A DNA stretch of 7,316 nucleotides from Brumimicrobium sp965659845. GTDB taxonomy: Bacteria; Bacteroidota; Bacteroidia; Flavobacteriales_D; Crocinitomicaceae. Shown here piece after piece: positions 1 to 6,368 of the stretch; position 1 is the stretch's first letter, and every line of letters begins with the position of its first letter. The stretch is from NCBI GenBank assembly GCA_965659845.1, contig CBFHXS010000114.1, positions 1 to 7,316 of the forward strand, written 5' to 3'. Under the pieces are notes generated by a model. It was not told the DNA's origin. It saw only the letters and a program-made list of their open reading frames with translations, and ran no database searches. The position numbers were made by a program, and so were the translations under genes.

Positions 1-499
1 GGAAATCGGCATCATAGAAAGAAATATTTTCTTGTCCTTCTAAAAAGTGCCTAACTTCTGCTTTGAGCACCCCTTGGCCGATTCCATGTATGATTACTAT
101 TTTTCGTACTCTTTTTTCTCTAGCGCCTCTGTAGAAGCGTTTTAGTTCGAATAATTGATGATTCAATAATTCTCCGCTAGTCATACCCGCCTCTGTTTCT
201 AAGAGTGCATGAGTGTGTAAATCTATTTCCCAGTATCCTTTGCGCTTGACAACATCACTTACCTCTTCTCCTCTTTTGGTTGGATTTATTGCAGACTCCT
301 CTGCCATTTCAAGGTTGTAATTGTCATTTATCGCTTCTGACTGATCACCGTAAATTTTAACAATCTCATTTGCTGGATATGTTTGCTCAAATCCCGTTTC
401 ATCTTCAACAGTAATTGAATTATTATCTGTAATAGATATAATCGTACCCTCACCCGTATCAGTTAAAAACTTAACCTTCTCACCTACCTTGAAATGCAT
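1..499 (-). CDS. Smr-domain protein with DUF2027-like N-terminal domain (3' end cut by window)
   Basis: The visible 166 residues hold two parts. Residues 3-50 (VGEKVKFL...GFEQTYPANEIVKI) form a small beta-rich module resembling the start of DUF2027 proteins, a KOW/Tudor-like fold. Residues about 90-166 are an Smr domain with the DLH motif (93-95, within IDLHTH) and the HGIGQG loop (138-143). Smr domains (MutS2 C-terminus and stand-alone Smr proteins) are nucleic-acid-binding or nicking modules; which applies here is not shown by sequence. The text breaks off in YDADF, near where Smr proteins end, so probably only about 10-20 residues are missing. The ATG at 499-497 is the only in-frame start after an upstream TGA. 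The gene overlaps the end of the M50 gene by 20 nt, so it is probably translationally coupled to it and transcribed from the same promoter. The short linker makes it smaller than ordinary DUF2027 proteins. Confidence 0.88.
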   Translation of the reverse strand, partial: MHFKVGEKVKFLTDTGEGTIISITDNNSITVEDETGFEQTYPANEIVKIYGDQSEAINDNYNLEMAEESAINPTKRGEEVSDVVKRKGYWEIDLHTHALLETEAGMTSGELLNHQLFELKRFYRGAREKRVRKIVIIHGIGQGVLKAEVRHFLEGQENISFYDADF

Positions 500-1430
500 G
501 AATAAGTAAATTTAGATCAATATTTAGAAACGAATAGACAGCTAATGCGATTGCTCCAACCCATACGATGAACATCAATGCTTTGTATCCAATAGAGGCA
601 TCATACAAAGTTGGCGGATATAAAACCTTATCAACTTGACGTGCTACAATTTGATCATATTTTTCAGTATCGGAATTCTCTTTAATCTCTGCTAACATTG
701 GTATATGATCCTCAACAATGTTTTTAAGGCTCTTATATGTTTTGTCTGATAGGTCTTCGTAATTAGATTCGTAGCGCAGCTTTTCTTCTCTTAATTCTTT
801 CCTAATTACGTAAATTTTATGTCTGCTTTTTATTCGGAATCCCAATAAAACGCCAAAAGCTGTGATTATCCATGAATTGAAAAAAATACCCAATACTATC
901 ATTCCCAATGAAGTTATTATTGAGAATACAAACTGAATCAATTCATAACGCTTAAAATAAAGTGTTCTAAGTAGTTGCCCTCCATCCAAAGGGTCGAGAG
1001 GAATCAAGTTCATTACATTCAATAAGATCAAGATAGCTCCAACTTGAGAGGCAATATCAACTTCATTGGATAAACCATATTCCATTAAGAAATACCCCAA
1101 TATAATACCTGGCACTGGTCCAGCCATAATCATCAATGAGCTTTCAATCTGTGAATATATTTTCTTTCTGCCCGAGACCATCGCACCGATAAATGGAATA
1201 AACAGCATAGACATATTTGTATAACCAAATATCTTCATTACTAAAAAGTGACCCAATTCATGAAAAAATAAAACCCCAACCAACATTGAGATTAATACAT
1301 AATCATTAATAATAATTGAAAACGTCAATGCAAAAACAATGATTGAAAGTATAGTTATAGAAACGTGTCTTTTGGGGTCTTTCCTCTCAATTGTAGGTTT
1401 GGGAGGATAATATGGGTCGAAATCATTCAT
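480..1430 (-). CDS. M50-family (site-2-protease-like) intramembrane zinc metalloprotease
   Basis: This 316-residue polytopic membrane protein carries the M50 signatures. HELGH at 57-61 lies in a hydrophobic segment (two His ligands plus the catalytic Glu). A conserved AGP occurs at 103-105, and NLIPLDPLDGG at 141-151 supplies the NPxDG-type third metal ligand, Asp149. Membrane segments are visible at about 25-56, 97-116, 127-145, 165-198 and 284-303. I see no PDZ domain. In its place a charged, probably cytoplasmic segment (about 199-283) separates the catalytic core from the last helix. M50 enzymes cleave membrane-embedded substrates such as anti-sigma factors or processed membrane proteins; the substrate here is unknown. 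The ATG at 1430 is preceded by an AGGAG only 3 nt away, but the promoter position suggests the transcript starts within a few bases of the ATG. The annotation as M50 is secure; the biological role is inferred. Confidence 0.93.
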   Translation of the reverse strand: MNDFDPYYPPKPTIERKDPKRHVSITILSIIVFALTFSIIINDYVLISMLVGVLFFHELGHFLVMKIFGYTNMSMLFIPFIGAMVSGRKKIYSQIESSLMIMAGPVPGIILGYFLMEYGLSNEVDIASQVGAILILLNVMNLIPLDPLDGGQLLRTLYFKRYELIQFVFSIITSLGMIVLGIFFNSWIITAFGVLLGFRIKSRHKIYVIRKELREEKLRYESNYEDLSDKTYKSLKNIVEDHIPMLAEIKENSDTEKYDQIVARQVDKVLYPPTLYDASIGYKALMFIVWVGAIALAVYSFLNIDLNLLIHAFQGR

Positions 1431-1439
1431 GTACTCCTA

Positions 1440-1470
1440 CAAATGTAAGCTTTTTTGATAGAGTCTACAA
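1440..1470 (-). promoter_or_regulatory. Bacteroidota-type promoter for the M50-smr pair
   Basis: On the minus strand a -33 TTG (1470-1468) is followed, after 20 nt, by TACATTTG (1447-1440), an exact match to the TAnnTTTG -7 element. Transcription should start about 5 nt downstream, near 1435, leaving only a few bases before the ATG at 1430. The AGGAG at 1438-1434 on the minus strand would then sit at or before the start site, so it is unlikely to act as a full ribosome binding site. The element is seen directly; the start site is inferred from spacing. Confidence 0.65.
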
Positions 1471-1575
1471 GACGAGGCTTATATACCAATGAAATATGTG
1501 TTTCAAGATACATTGTTAGCACTTGAATTTAAAAGAATCAGAAAAAGATTAAACAATAAGATTTCATGAATTGAT

Positions 1576-1583
1576 TAACTTTG
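1576..1583 (+). promoter_or_regulatory. -7 promoter element (TAACTTTG) for lolD
   Basis: TAACTTTG matches the Bacteroidota TAnnTTTG element exactly and ends 5 nt before the ATG at 1589. I found no convincing TTG -33 element at the usual 17-23 nt distance, so this is a one-box match. Its position predicts a leaderless or nearly leaderless mRNA starting at the ATG. It also argues against the upstream in-frame TTG at 1571, because that codon would lie upstream of the transcript start. Confidence 0.55.
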
Positions 1584-1588
1584 TATTT

Positions 1589-2239
1589 ATGATCGAAGCG
1601 AAAGGAATAACAAAGACATATGGAGAAGTCAATGTTCTTAAAGGGATAGACCTATCTATTCAAAAGAATGAACTTATATCCATTGTTGGGGCTTCGGGAG
1701 CTGGAAAGACCACTTTACTTCAGATTCTTGGCACTTTAGAGAATCCTGATGAAGGACAATATTTATTAGATGATGTTGCTCCTTTTGATCTTTCTCAAAA
1801 ACAACTTTCCAAATTTAGAAATAAAGAGATTGGTTTTGTTTTTCAGTTTCATCAGCTTTTACCTGAATTTACAGCAATTGAGAACATTATTCTGCCTGCA
1901 TTAATTCGCGGTGATCAGAAAGCAGATGCAGAAAAAAGAGCAAAGGAACTCCTTTCCTTCCTGAATCTATCAAGCAGAGATAATCATAAGCCCAGTGCTT
2001 TGTCTGGTGGTGAACAACAAAGAGTTGCAGTAGCTAGAGCCTTGATAAATCAACCTAAACTTATATTAGCAGATGAACCTTCTGGTAATCTCGATACTAG
2101 GAATTCAGAAGAACTTCATCAATTATTCTTCGATCTACGAGAGCAATTTGAACAAACATTTGTAATTGTTACACACAACACAGATCTAGCGAATATATCA
2201 GATCGAAAATTAGAAATGGCTGATGGCAAGTTTATCTGA
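1589..2239 (+). CDS. lolD: LolD-like ABC transporter ATP-binding protein
   Basis: This is a 216-residue stand-alone ABC ATPase of the LolD/MacB/FtsE class, which powers lipoprotein release from the inner membrane or related export with LolC/E-type permeases. All nucleotide-binding motifs are intact: Walker A GASGAGKT (34-41), Q-loop Gln86, signature LSGGEQQR (138-145), Walker B LILADE (158-163), D-loop SGNLD (165-169) and H-loop His196. Length and the start MIEAKGITKTYG match the family. I place the start at the ATG 1589 rather than the in-frame TTG 1571, because the longer form adds six non-family residues and would overlap the -7 promoter box. The permease is not in this window, so LolD versus another MacB-type ATPase cannot be settled. 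The 3' end overlaps the next gene by 17 nt, suggesting a two-gene transcript. Confidence 0.9.
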   Translation: MIEAKGITKTYGEVNVLKGIDLSIQKNELISIVGASGAGKTTLLQILGTLENPDEGQYLLDDVAPFDLSQKQLSKFRNKEIGFVFQFHQLLPEFTAIENIILPALIRGDQKADAEKRAKELLSFLNLSSRDNHKPSALSGGEQQRVAVARALINQPKLILADEPSGNLDTRNSEELHQLFFDLREQFEQTFVIVTHNTDLANISDRKLEMADGKFI

Positions 2240-3005
2240 AACAGAACAGGCAGTCAAGGATCTACTTGAAGTAAAGGTTGAGGAGTTTAATGCTAATTCT
2301 TTTATTTCCAAAGATCCAATCCAGATCCCGCATCAGTTTAAAGAACCAAGAGATATTGAAATTACAGCCTTAATTATAGCTACCATAGCTTGGGGAAACA
2401 GGACCATGATTATTCGAAACGGAGAGAAATTGGTTGAGCTTATGGGGTATCAACCTTATGATTTCATAAGAAACTATTCCTCTGATCAACTAGATGGTAA
2501 ATCTTTTGTTCATCGGACCTTTAACACCGTTGATTTAGATTTCTTCTTTAGAGGAATACAAAGTATATATAGGAAGTTTGGAGGTTTAGAAAACGCATTT
2601 CATCCCCACGGTGAATTAAAAGGAGTTGGTGGAAGAATCTTGAGTTTTCGAGAACATATGTTTTCTGTACCACATGAGAAACGATCGGAAAAACATATTT
2701 CTAACCCTGTCAAAAATTCAGCAGCAAAACGGATTAACATGTTTTTGCGTTGGATGGTCAGAAATGATACTTGTGGTGTTGACTTTGGAATATGGGATTC
2801 AATTTCACCAAGCGAATTGGTATTGCCATTGGATGTTCATACTGGTCGAGTAGCCAGAAAGCTAGGTTTACTTCATCGAAAACAAGATGACTGGAAAGCA
2901 TTGGAAGAACTAATGTTGCAATTAAGGAGGTTTGACAATGAAGATCCAGTAAAATATGACTATGCTTTATTTGGTTTAGGGGCTTTTGATGGTTTTGGAA
3001 AGTAG
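2223..3005 (+). CDS. TIGR02757/DUF2400 family protein, possible HhH-GPD-like DNA glycosylase relative
   Basis: At 260 residues this is a full-length member of a family common in Bacteroidota and of unproven function. Recognisable family blocks are DPIQIPHQF (31-39), RDIEI...ATIAWGNR (43-60), FVHRTFN (95-101), KRINMFLRWMVR (169-180), VDFGIWDSI (186-194), PLDVHTGRVARKLGLL (202-217) and DPVKYDYALFGLGAF (241-255). It is soluble, with no signal peptide. The block from Lys169 to Asp204 resembles the catalytic region of Ogg2/HhH-GPD DNA glycosylases (K..xxFLR... then LDxHxxRxLxxLGL). This is my inference, not an established assignment. The ATG at 2223 lies inside the end of lolD; the N-terminus fits the family and the next in-frame Met is residue 62, so this start is preferred. 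Overlap with lolD implies translational coupling, though no functional link to lipoprotein transport is evident. Confidence 0.9.
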   Translation: MASLSETEQAVKDLLEVKVEEFNANSFISKDPIQIPHQFKEPRDIEITALIIATIAWGNRTMIIRNGEKLVELMGYQPYDFIRNYSSDQLDGKSFVHRTFNTVDLDFFFRGIQSIYRKFGGLENAFHPHGELKGVGGRILSFREHMFSVPHEKRSEKHISNPVKNSAAKRINMFLRWMVRNDTCGVDFGIWDSISPSELVLPLDVHTGRVARKLGLLHRKQDDWKALEELMLQLRRFDNEDPVKYDYALFGLGAFDGFGK

Positions 3006-3015
3006 AAATACTTTT
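2998..3015 (+). terminator. Weak hairpin at the end of the TIGR02757 gene
   Basis: AAAGTA (2999-3004) pairs perfectly with TACTTT (3009-3014) around a GAAA tetraloop, with one additional G-U pair (2998/3015). The stem spans the stop codon at 3003-3005 and is followed by an A/T-rich stretch but no long T run. Only one G-C pair is present, so termination would be weak at best; it may instead protect the 3' end or be chance. Confidence 0.25.
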
Positions 3016-3047
3016 ACACATTTTCGGCCTCTATTCTTCTAAAGCAT

Positions 3048-3055
3048 TATATTTG
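3048..3055 (+). promoter_or_regulatory. -7 promoter element (TATATTTG) for the BatA-like operon
   Basis: TATATTTG is an exact TAnnTTTG match ending 4 nt before the ATG at 3060. The predicted transcription start coincides with the start codon, again suggesting a leaderless mRNA. Upstream, TTTT (3021-3024) sits at about the right distance, but there is no clear TTG -33 box. This gives the three-gene set 3060-6929 its own promoter, apart from lolD-TIGR02757. Confidence 0.55.
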
Positions 3056-3059
3056 AAAT

Positions 3060-5096
3060 ATGAGTTTTGTACACCCTTCTTTTCTCTGGGCTTTTGCGGT
3101 ATTACTAATACCGATTATAGTTCACTTGTTCAATTTTCGTAGGTACAAAACGATCTATTTCTCAAGTATACAATTCATCAAGAAGGTAGATCAAGAAACA
3201 AACTCGACTAAGAACATCAAGCATTATCTAGTACTTTTTACGCGACTTCTAGCATTTAGCGCATTAGTTTTGGCCTTTGCTCAACCGTACATTCCAACTG
3301 GAGAAAATAATAAATCAGCAGATACTATTTTAGGGATATATTTAGATAATTCTTATTCCATGTCTGCTAAGGGAACAAATGGTAATCTTTTTAACCATGC
3401 AAAAGAATCTTTACGTACTATTATTTCTCAACAACCTACAGAACAACAATATGTTTTAGTAACGAATGAATTGTCTGGTATTGAGCACAGAATCATCACC
3501 TCTGCTGAGCTGCTAGACCGTTTAGAATTGGTGAGCCTCTCTCCTATTGCTCGTCCCACTCTTCAACCGCTAAAGAATATTAAAGGTTTCTTGAGCAACG
3601 AAGGGTTCAAAGGAAATTTACAATACGTGACATTATCTGATTTTCAGAAGACGCAAGAGCTAAGAACTGAGAACCTCGATACTTCTGCATATTACTCTTT
3701 CATTCAGTTCGCTCCGCAGACAACGAGAAATTTATTTATTGATTCGGTTTGGTTCGAGCAACCTTTTCAGCGCATAGGTGTAAATAGCACATTGAATGTA
3801 AGAGTGAATAATTTTGGTGATTCACCAATCACTAATGCTGAAATCAAGTTAGATGTTGGAAAGACCAATAGGCAAGCGCTGACAGACTTACCAGCAAACG
3901 AAAGCACAATTGTCAGTATTAATTTTACGAATAAAATAAGTGGCTTTCAGATGGGGCAAGTCGAAGTTATAGATGAGCATCTAAATTTTGACAACACCTA
4001 TTACTTTTCTTATGAAGTTAAAGAATCATTGAGTGTGATTGTAATTAACGGCACTGGCGCTCCATCCTATCCAAAAAATGTATACTTGACAGATGATTTC
4101 TATCAAGTCGAAGAAATAAATATTGGTCAGTTACAGGTAGAGAAGTTAAATGAAGGTGATTTAATTGTACTGAATGGTCTAGAATCAATATCTTCTGGGT
4201 TACGCACTAAGTTGGTGCAGCTTTCAGAACAAGGGAAAAGTATTTGCATTATTCCAGGAACTTCACCTGACAACAACATGTACAATAAGTTTCTTCAAAC
4301 TTTGCAACTTCCACTATTGAAGAAAGAGGTTGGACAATCAATGAGAATCAAGAATATTGCATCTGAATATGAATTCTACAGGGGAATGTTTAATGAAGAG
4401 GTAGATAATATAAGAATGCCTCCTCTGCGCAAGCATTTCAATTCTTCTGTTTATACGGATGCTAATTTTGATGCGTTGATTACGATGGAGAATAACGATG
4501 TGTTATTCGCAGCGACAGGAAACAAAAGTAAGATTTACATGCTTTATACTTCAGCTAGCGATGAGTTTAATGATTTCAGTAAATCTGCATTATTCTCAGC
4601 TATAATGTTGCGTATAGGCGAATTATCTCAACTTCAACAAACGCTGTCTCTTGATATTGGATCTTCCAGTAGCTTTTACCCTGATATTGAAATTGGTAAA
4701 GATGAAAAAGTAGAGCTTACGAATGGTAATTATAGATTTATTCCCTCAATGAGTTTTGAAAATGAACGACTTTCAATCAATGTGAGACAAGGAGAAAACA
4801 ATCAATCAATTACAGCTGGGAACTATGACATTTTGTACAAAGACCAAGAAAAAAGTCACGTCGCTCTTAATTTTAGCCGTCTAGAATCAAAATTGAACTA
4901 TTTCTCCCCTGAAGATATTGACGGTTATTTGAACTCATTTGGCATTAATAATACGAGCTTCAATACGCTAGAAGATTTTGAAGATATTCATCAATTATCA
5001 GTTGAGAAACCGAATGAATACTGGAGAATTCTTTTAACTTTGGCTTTGGTATTATTCATTGCAGAAATGATGATCGTATTACTCTGGAAAGTATAA
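3060..5096 (+). CDS. BatA N-terminal domain protein with VWA-like region, membrane anchored
   Basis: The first 80 residues are the classic BatA/aerotolerance N-terminal domain (TIGR02226). They comprise a first membrane helix (8-24, LWAFAVLLIPIIVHLF), the motif NFRRYKTIYFSSIQF (25-39), a basic linker, and a second helix ending AFAQPYIP (72-79). A VWA-like fold follows. DNSYSMS (96-102) gives a DxSxS MIDAS motif, Thr167 is a candidate MIDAS threonine, and SDFQ (193-196) supplies the late Asp. Residues about 220-320 look like a CARDB/Ig-type beta domain. About 322-550 resembles the ThuA/glutamine-amidotransferase-like region of long Bacteroidota BatA proteins. The chain ends in a transmembrane helix (about 657-675) and a short basic tail. 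At 678 residues it is much longer than BatA proper (about 330). No MoxR, DUF58, BatB, BatC or BatD gene is adjacent, so it is an orphan paralogue of unknown role. It is followed by the dihydroorotase homologue after a single base. Confidence 0.9.
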   Translation: MSFVHPSFLWAFAVLLIPIIVHLFNFRRYKTIYFSSIQFIKKVDQETNSTKNIKHYLVLFTRLLAFSALVLAFAQPYIPTGENNKSADTILGIYLDNSYSMSAKGTNGNLFNHAKESLRTIISQQPTEQQYVLVTNELSGIEHRIITSAELLDRLELVSLSPIARPTLQPLKNIKGFLSNEGFKGNLQYVTLSDFQKTQELRTENLDTSAYYSFIQFAPQTTRNLFIDSVWFEQPFQRIGVNSTLNVRVNNFGDSPITNAEIKLDVGKTNRQALTDLPANESTIVSINFTNKISGFQMGQVEVIDEHLNFDNTYYFSYEVKESLSVIVINGTGAPSYPKNVYLTDDFYQVEEINIGQLQVEKLNEGDLIVLNGLESISSGLRTKLVQLSEQGKSICIIPGTSPDNNMYNKFLQTLQLPLLKKEVGQSMRIKNIASEYEFYRGMFNEEVDNIRMPPLRKHFNSSVYTDANFDALITMENNDVLFAATGNKSKIYMLYTSASDEFNDFSKSALFSAIMLRIGELSQLQQTLSLDIGSSSSFYPDIEIGKDEKVELTNGNYRFIPSMSFENERLSINVRQGENNQSITAGNYDILYKDQEKSHVALNFSRLESKLNYFSPEDIDGYLNSFGINNTSFNTLEDFEDIHQLSVEKPNEYWRILLTLALVLFIAEMMIVLLWKV

Positions 5097-5097
5097 A

Positions 5098-6366
5098 ATG
5101 AAAATATACATTAAACAAGCGACAATTTTAGACACTTCTTCGCCTCATCATATGTCGAAGAAAGACCTTTTAGTCGAGAATGGTTTCATCACTGATATTG
5201 CAGATCATATCAATTGCACAGATGCAGAAACTGTGATAGAAAGTAAAAACCTCCACATTTCTCTTAGTTGGGTAGATTTAAAAGCTAAATTTTGTGATCC
5301 AGGTAGTGAGCATAAAGAAGATTTAAGCACAGGAATCTCTGCGGCTGAGTCTGGTGGCTTTGGTCACGTCTTTGTTTCCCCCGATAATGATCCTGTTACT
5401 GATAATAAAGCTCAGGTAAAATACATTAGAAATCACAATTCAGACGCAACGATAGATCTACATGCAATAGGTACTGTAACTCAGGGGATGAAAGGAGACC
5501 AACTCTCTGAGATGTATGATATGCACCAGAATGGAGTTCGCCTGTATAGCGACGGTAATAATTTCTTAACTGCAGGAGTTATGCACAGAGCATTGCTTTA
5601 TGCCCAGAATTTTGACGGTCTGGTAGTTAGTTTCCCTCAGAACTCTTCAATTATTGGAAAAGGTCAAGTAAACGAAGGGATCGCATCTGTGAAAACTGGT
5701 TTGAAAGCTATTCCTGCCGTTGGAGAGACAATACAGATTCAAAGAGATTTGAGTTTACTCGAATATACTGATGGTAAGATTCATTTCTCAGGTGTTTCCA
5801 CAGGAGAATCTCTTGAATTGATAAGAGCAGCGAAAGCGAAAGGATTGAAGGTTTCTTGCGATGTTTATGCTAATCATTTGCTTTATTCAGAAACAGATGT
5901 TTTGGGGTTTGATACGAATCATAAGGTCCTTCCACCATATAGAACTCCATTAGATCGCGATGCGCTTTGGAGAGGTTTAAAGGATGGAACTATAGATTGT
6001 ATCGTTTCTAACCATTCACCTCAGAATATCGAAGAGAAGGATCTTGAGTTTGATCGTGCGTCATTTGGAAATGTAACCTTACAGACCTTATACGGATCAT
6101 TATCAAACTATTTTGAACAGTACCACGAATTGATCATCGAAAAGATCAGCGCAGCTCCTCGAAAATTGGTCGGCTTAAAAGAATGTACGATTATAAAAGG
6201 AGAAGCAGCAGACCTAACACTATTTGATCCATATATTGAATGGGAATACAATGATATTTCTAATCAATCCAAAAGCGTCAACTCACCTTTAATGAACACG
6301 ACGATTAAAGGTGCTGCAATTGGGGTCATTAGAAAGGGACAACTAAAGTTGAACCAAAGCATTTAG
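5098..6366 (+). CDS. Dihydroorotase-like pseudoenzyme (amidohydrolase fold, metal ligands lost)
   Basis: The 422 residues cover the whole class I dihydroorotase architecture: N-terminal beta strands, amidohydrolase barrel, and C-terminal GEAADLTLFDP (about 366-376). Conserved scaffold motifs remain, such as DPGSEHKEDL (67-76), SDGN (151-154), AAKAKGLKVSCDV (244-256) and KVLPPYRT (276-283). The catalytic positions do not. The HxH that binds metal in active enzymes (D-x-H-x-H-x-R-x-P-G) is Lys62-x-Lys64. The HxED segment is FPQN (179-182), the second His of HxxHxST is Gly232 (HFSGVST, 229-235), and the TDHAPH motif is SNHSPQ (304-309) with Asp replaced by Asn305. Active hydrolysis of dihydroorotate is therefore very unlikely. 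Non-catalytic dihydroorotase homologues exist as structural partners of aspartate transcarbamoylase in some bacteria; whether this one does that is inference. The ATG lies 1 nt after the BatA-like stop, with a weak GGAAAG 7 nt upstream, so the two are co-transcribed. Confidence 0.87.
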   Translation: MKIYIKQATILDTSSPHHMSKKDLLVENGFITDIADHINCTDAETVIESKNLHISLSWVDLKAKFCDPGSEHKEDLSTGISAAESGGFGHVFVSPDNDPVTDNKAQVKYIRNHNSDATIDLHAIGTVTQGMKGDQLSEMYDMHQNGVRLYSDGNNFLTAGVMHRALLYAQNFDGLVVSFPQNSSIIGKGQVNEGIASVKTGLKAIPAVGETIQIQRDLSLLEYTDGKIHFSGVSTGESLELIRAAKAKGLKVSCDVYANHLLYSETDVLGFDTNHKVLPPYRTPLDRDALWRGLKDGTIDCIVSNHSPQNIEEKDLEFDRASFGNVTLQTLYGSLSNYFEQYHELIIEKISAAPRKLVGLKECTIIKGEAADLTLFDPYIEWEYNDISNQSKSVNSPLMNTTIKGAAIGVIRKGQLKLNQSI

Positions 6367-6368
6367 AA

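Noticed and set aside
1571..1588. Upstream TTG start for lolD adding six residues
   Set aside because: It would overlap the TAACTTTG promoter box, and the extra residues are not found at LolD N-termini; the ATG at 1589 fits the family.
2924..2952. Strong AAGGAGG followed by an ATG at 2938, like a gene start
   Set aside because: It lies inside the TIGR02757 gene in another frame and meets a stop after four codons; Bacteroidota also make little use of such sites.
2758..3021. Open frame of 87 codons on the minus strand
   Set aside because: It lies antisense inside the conserved TIGR02757 gene, has no family-like motifs and no promoter, so it is a shadow frame.
5098..6366. Naming this gene pyrC and assigning it to pyrimidine synthesis
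   Set aside because: The metal-ligand positions are replaced throughout, so the symbol would imply an activity the sequence does not support.
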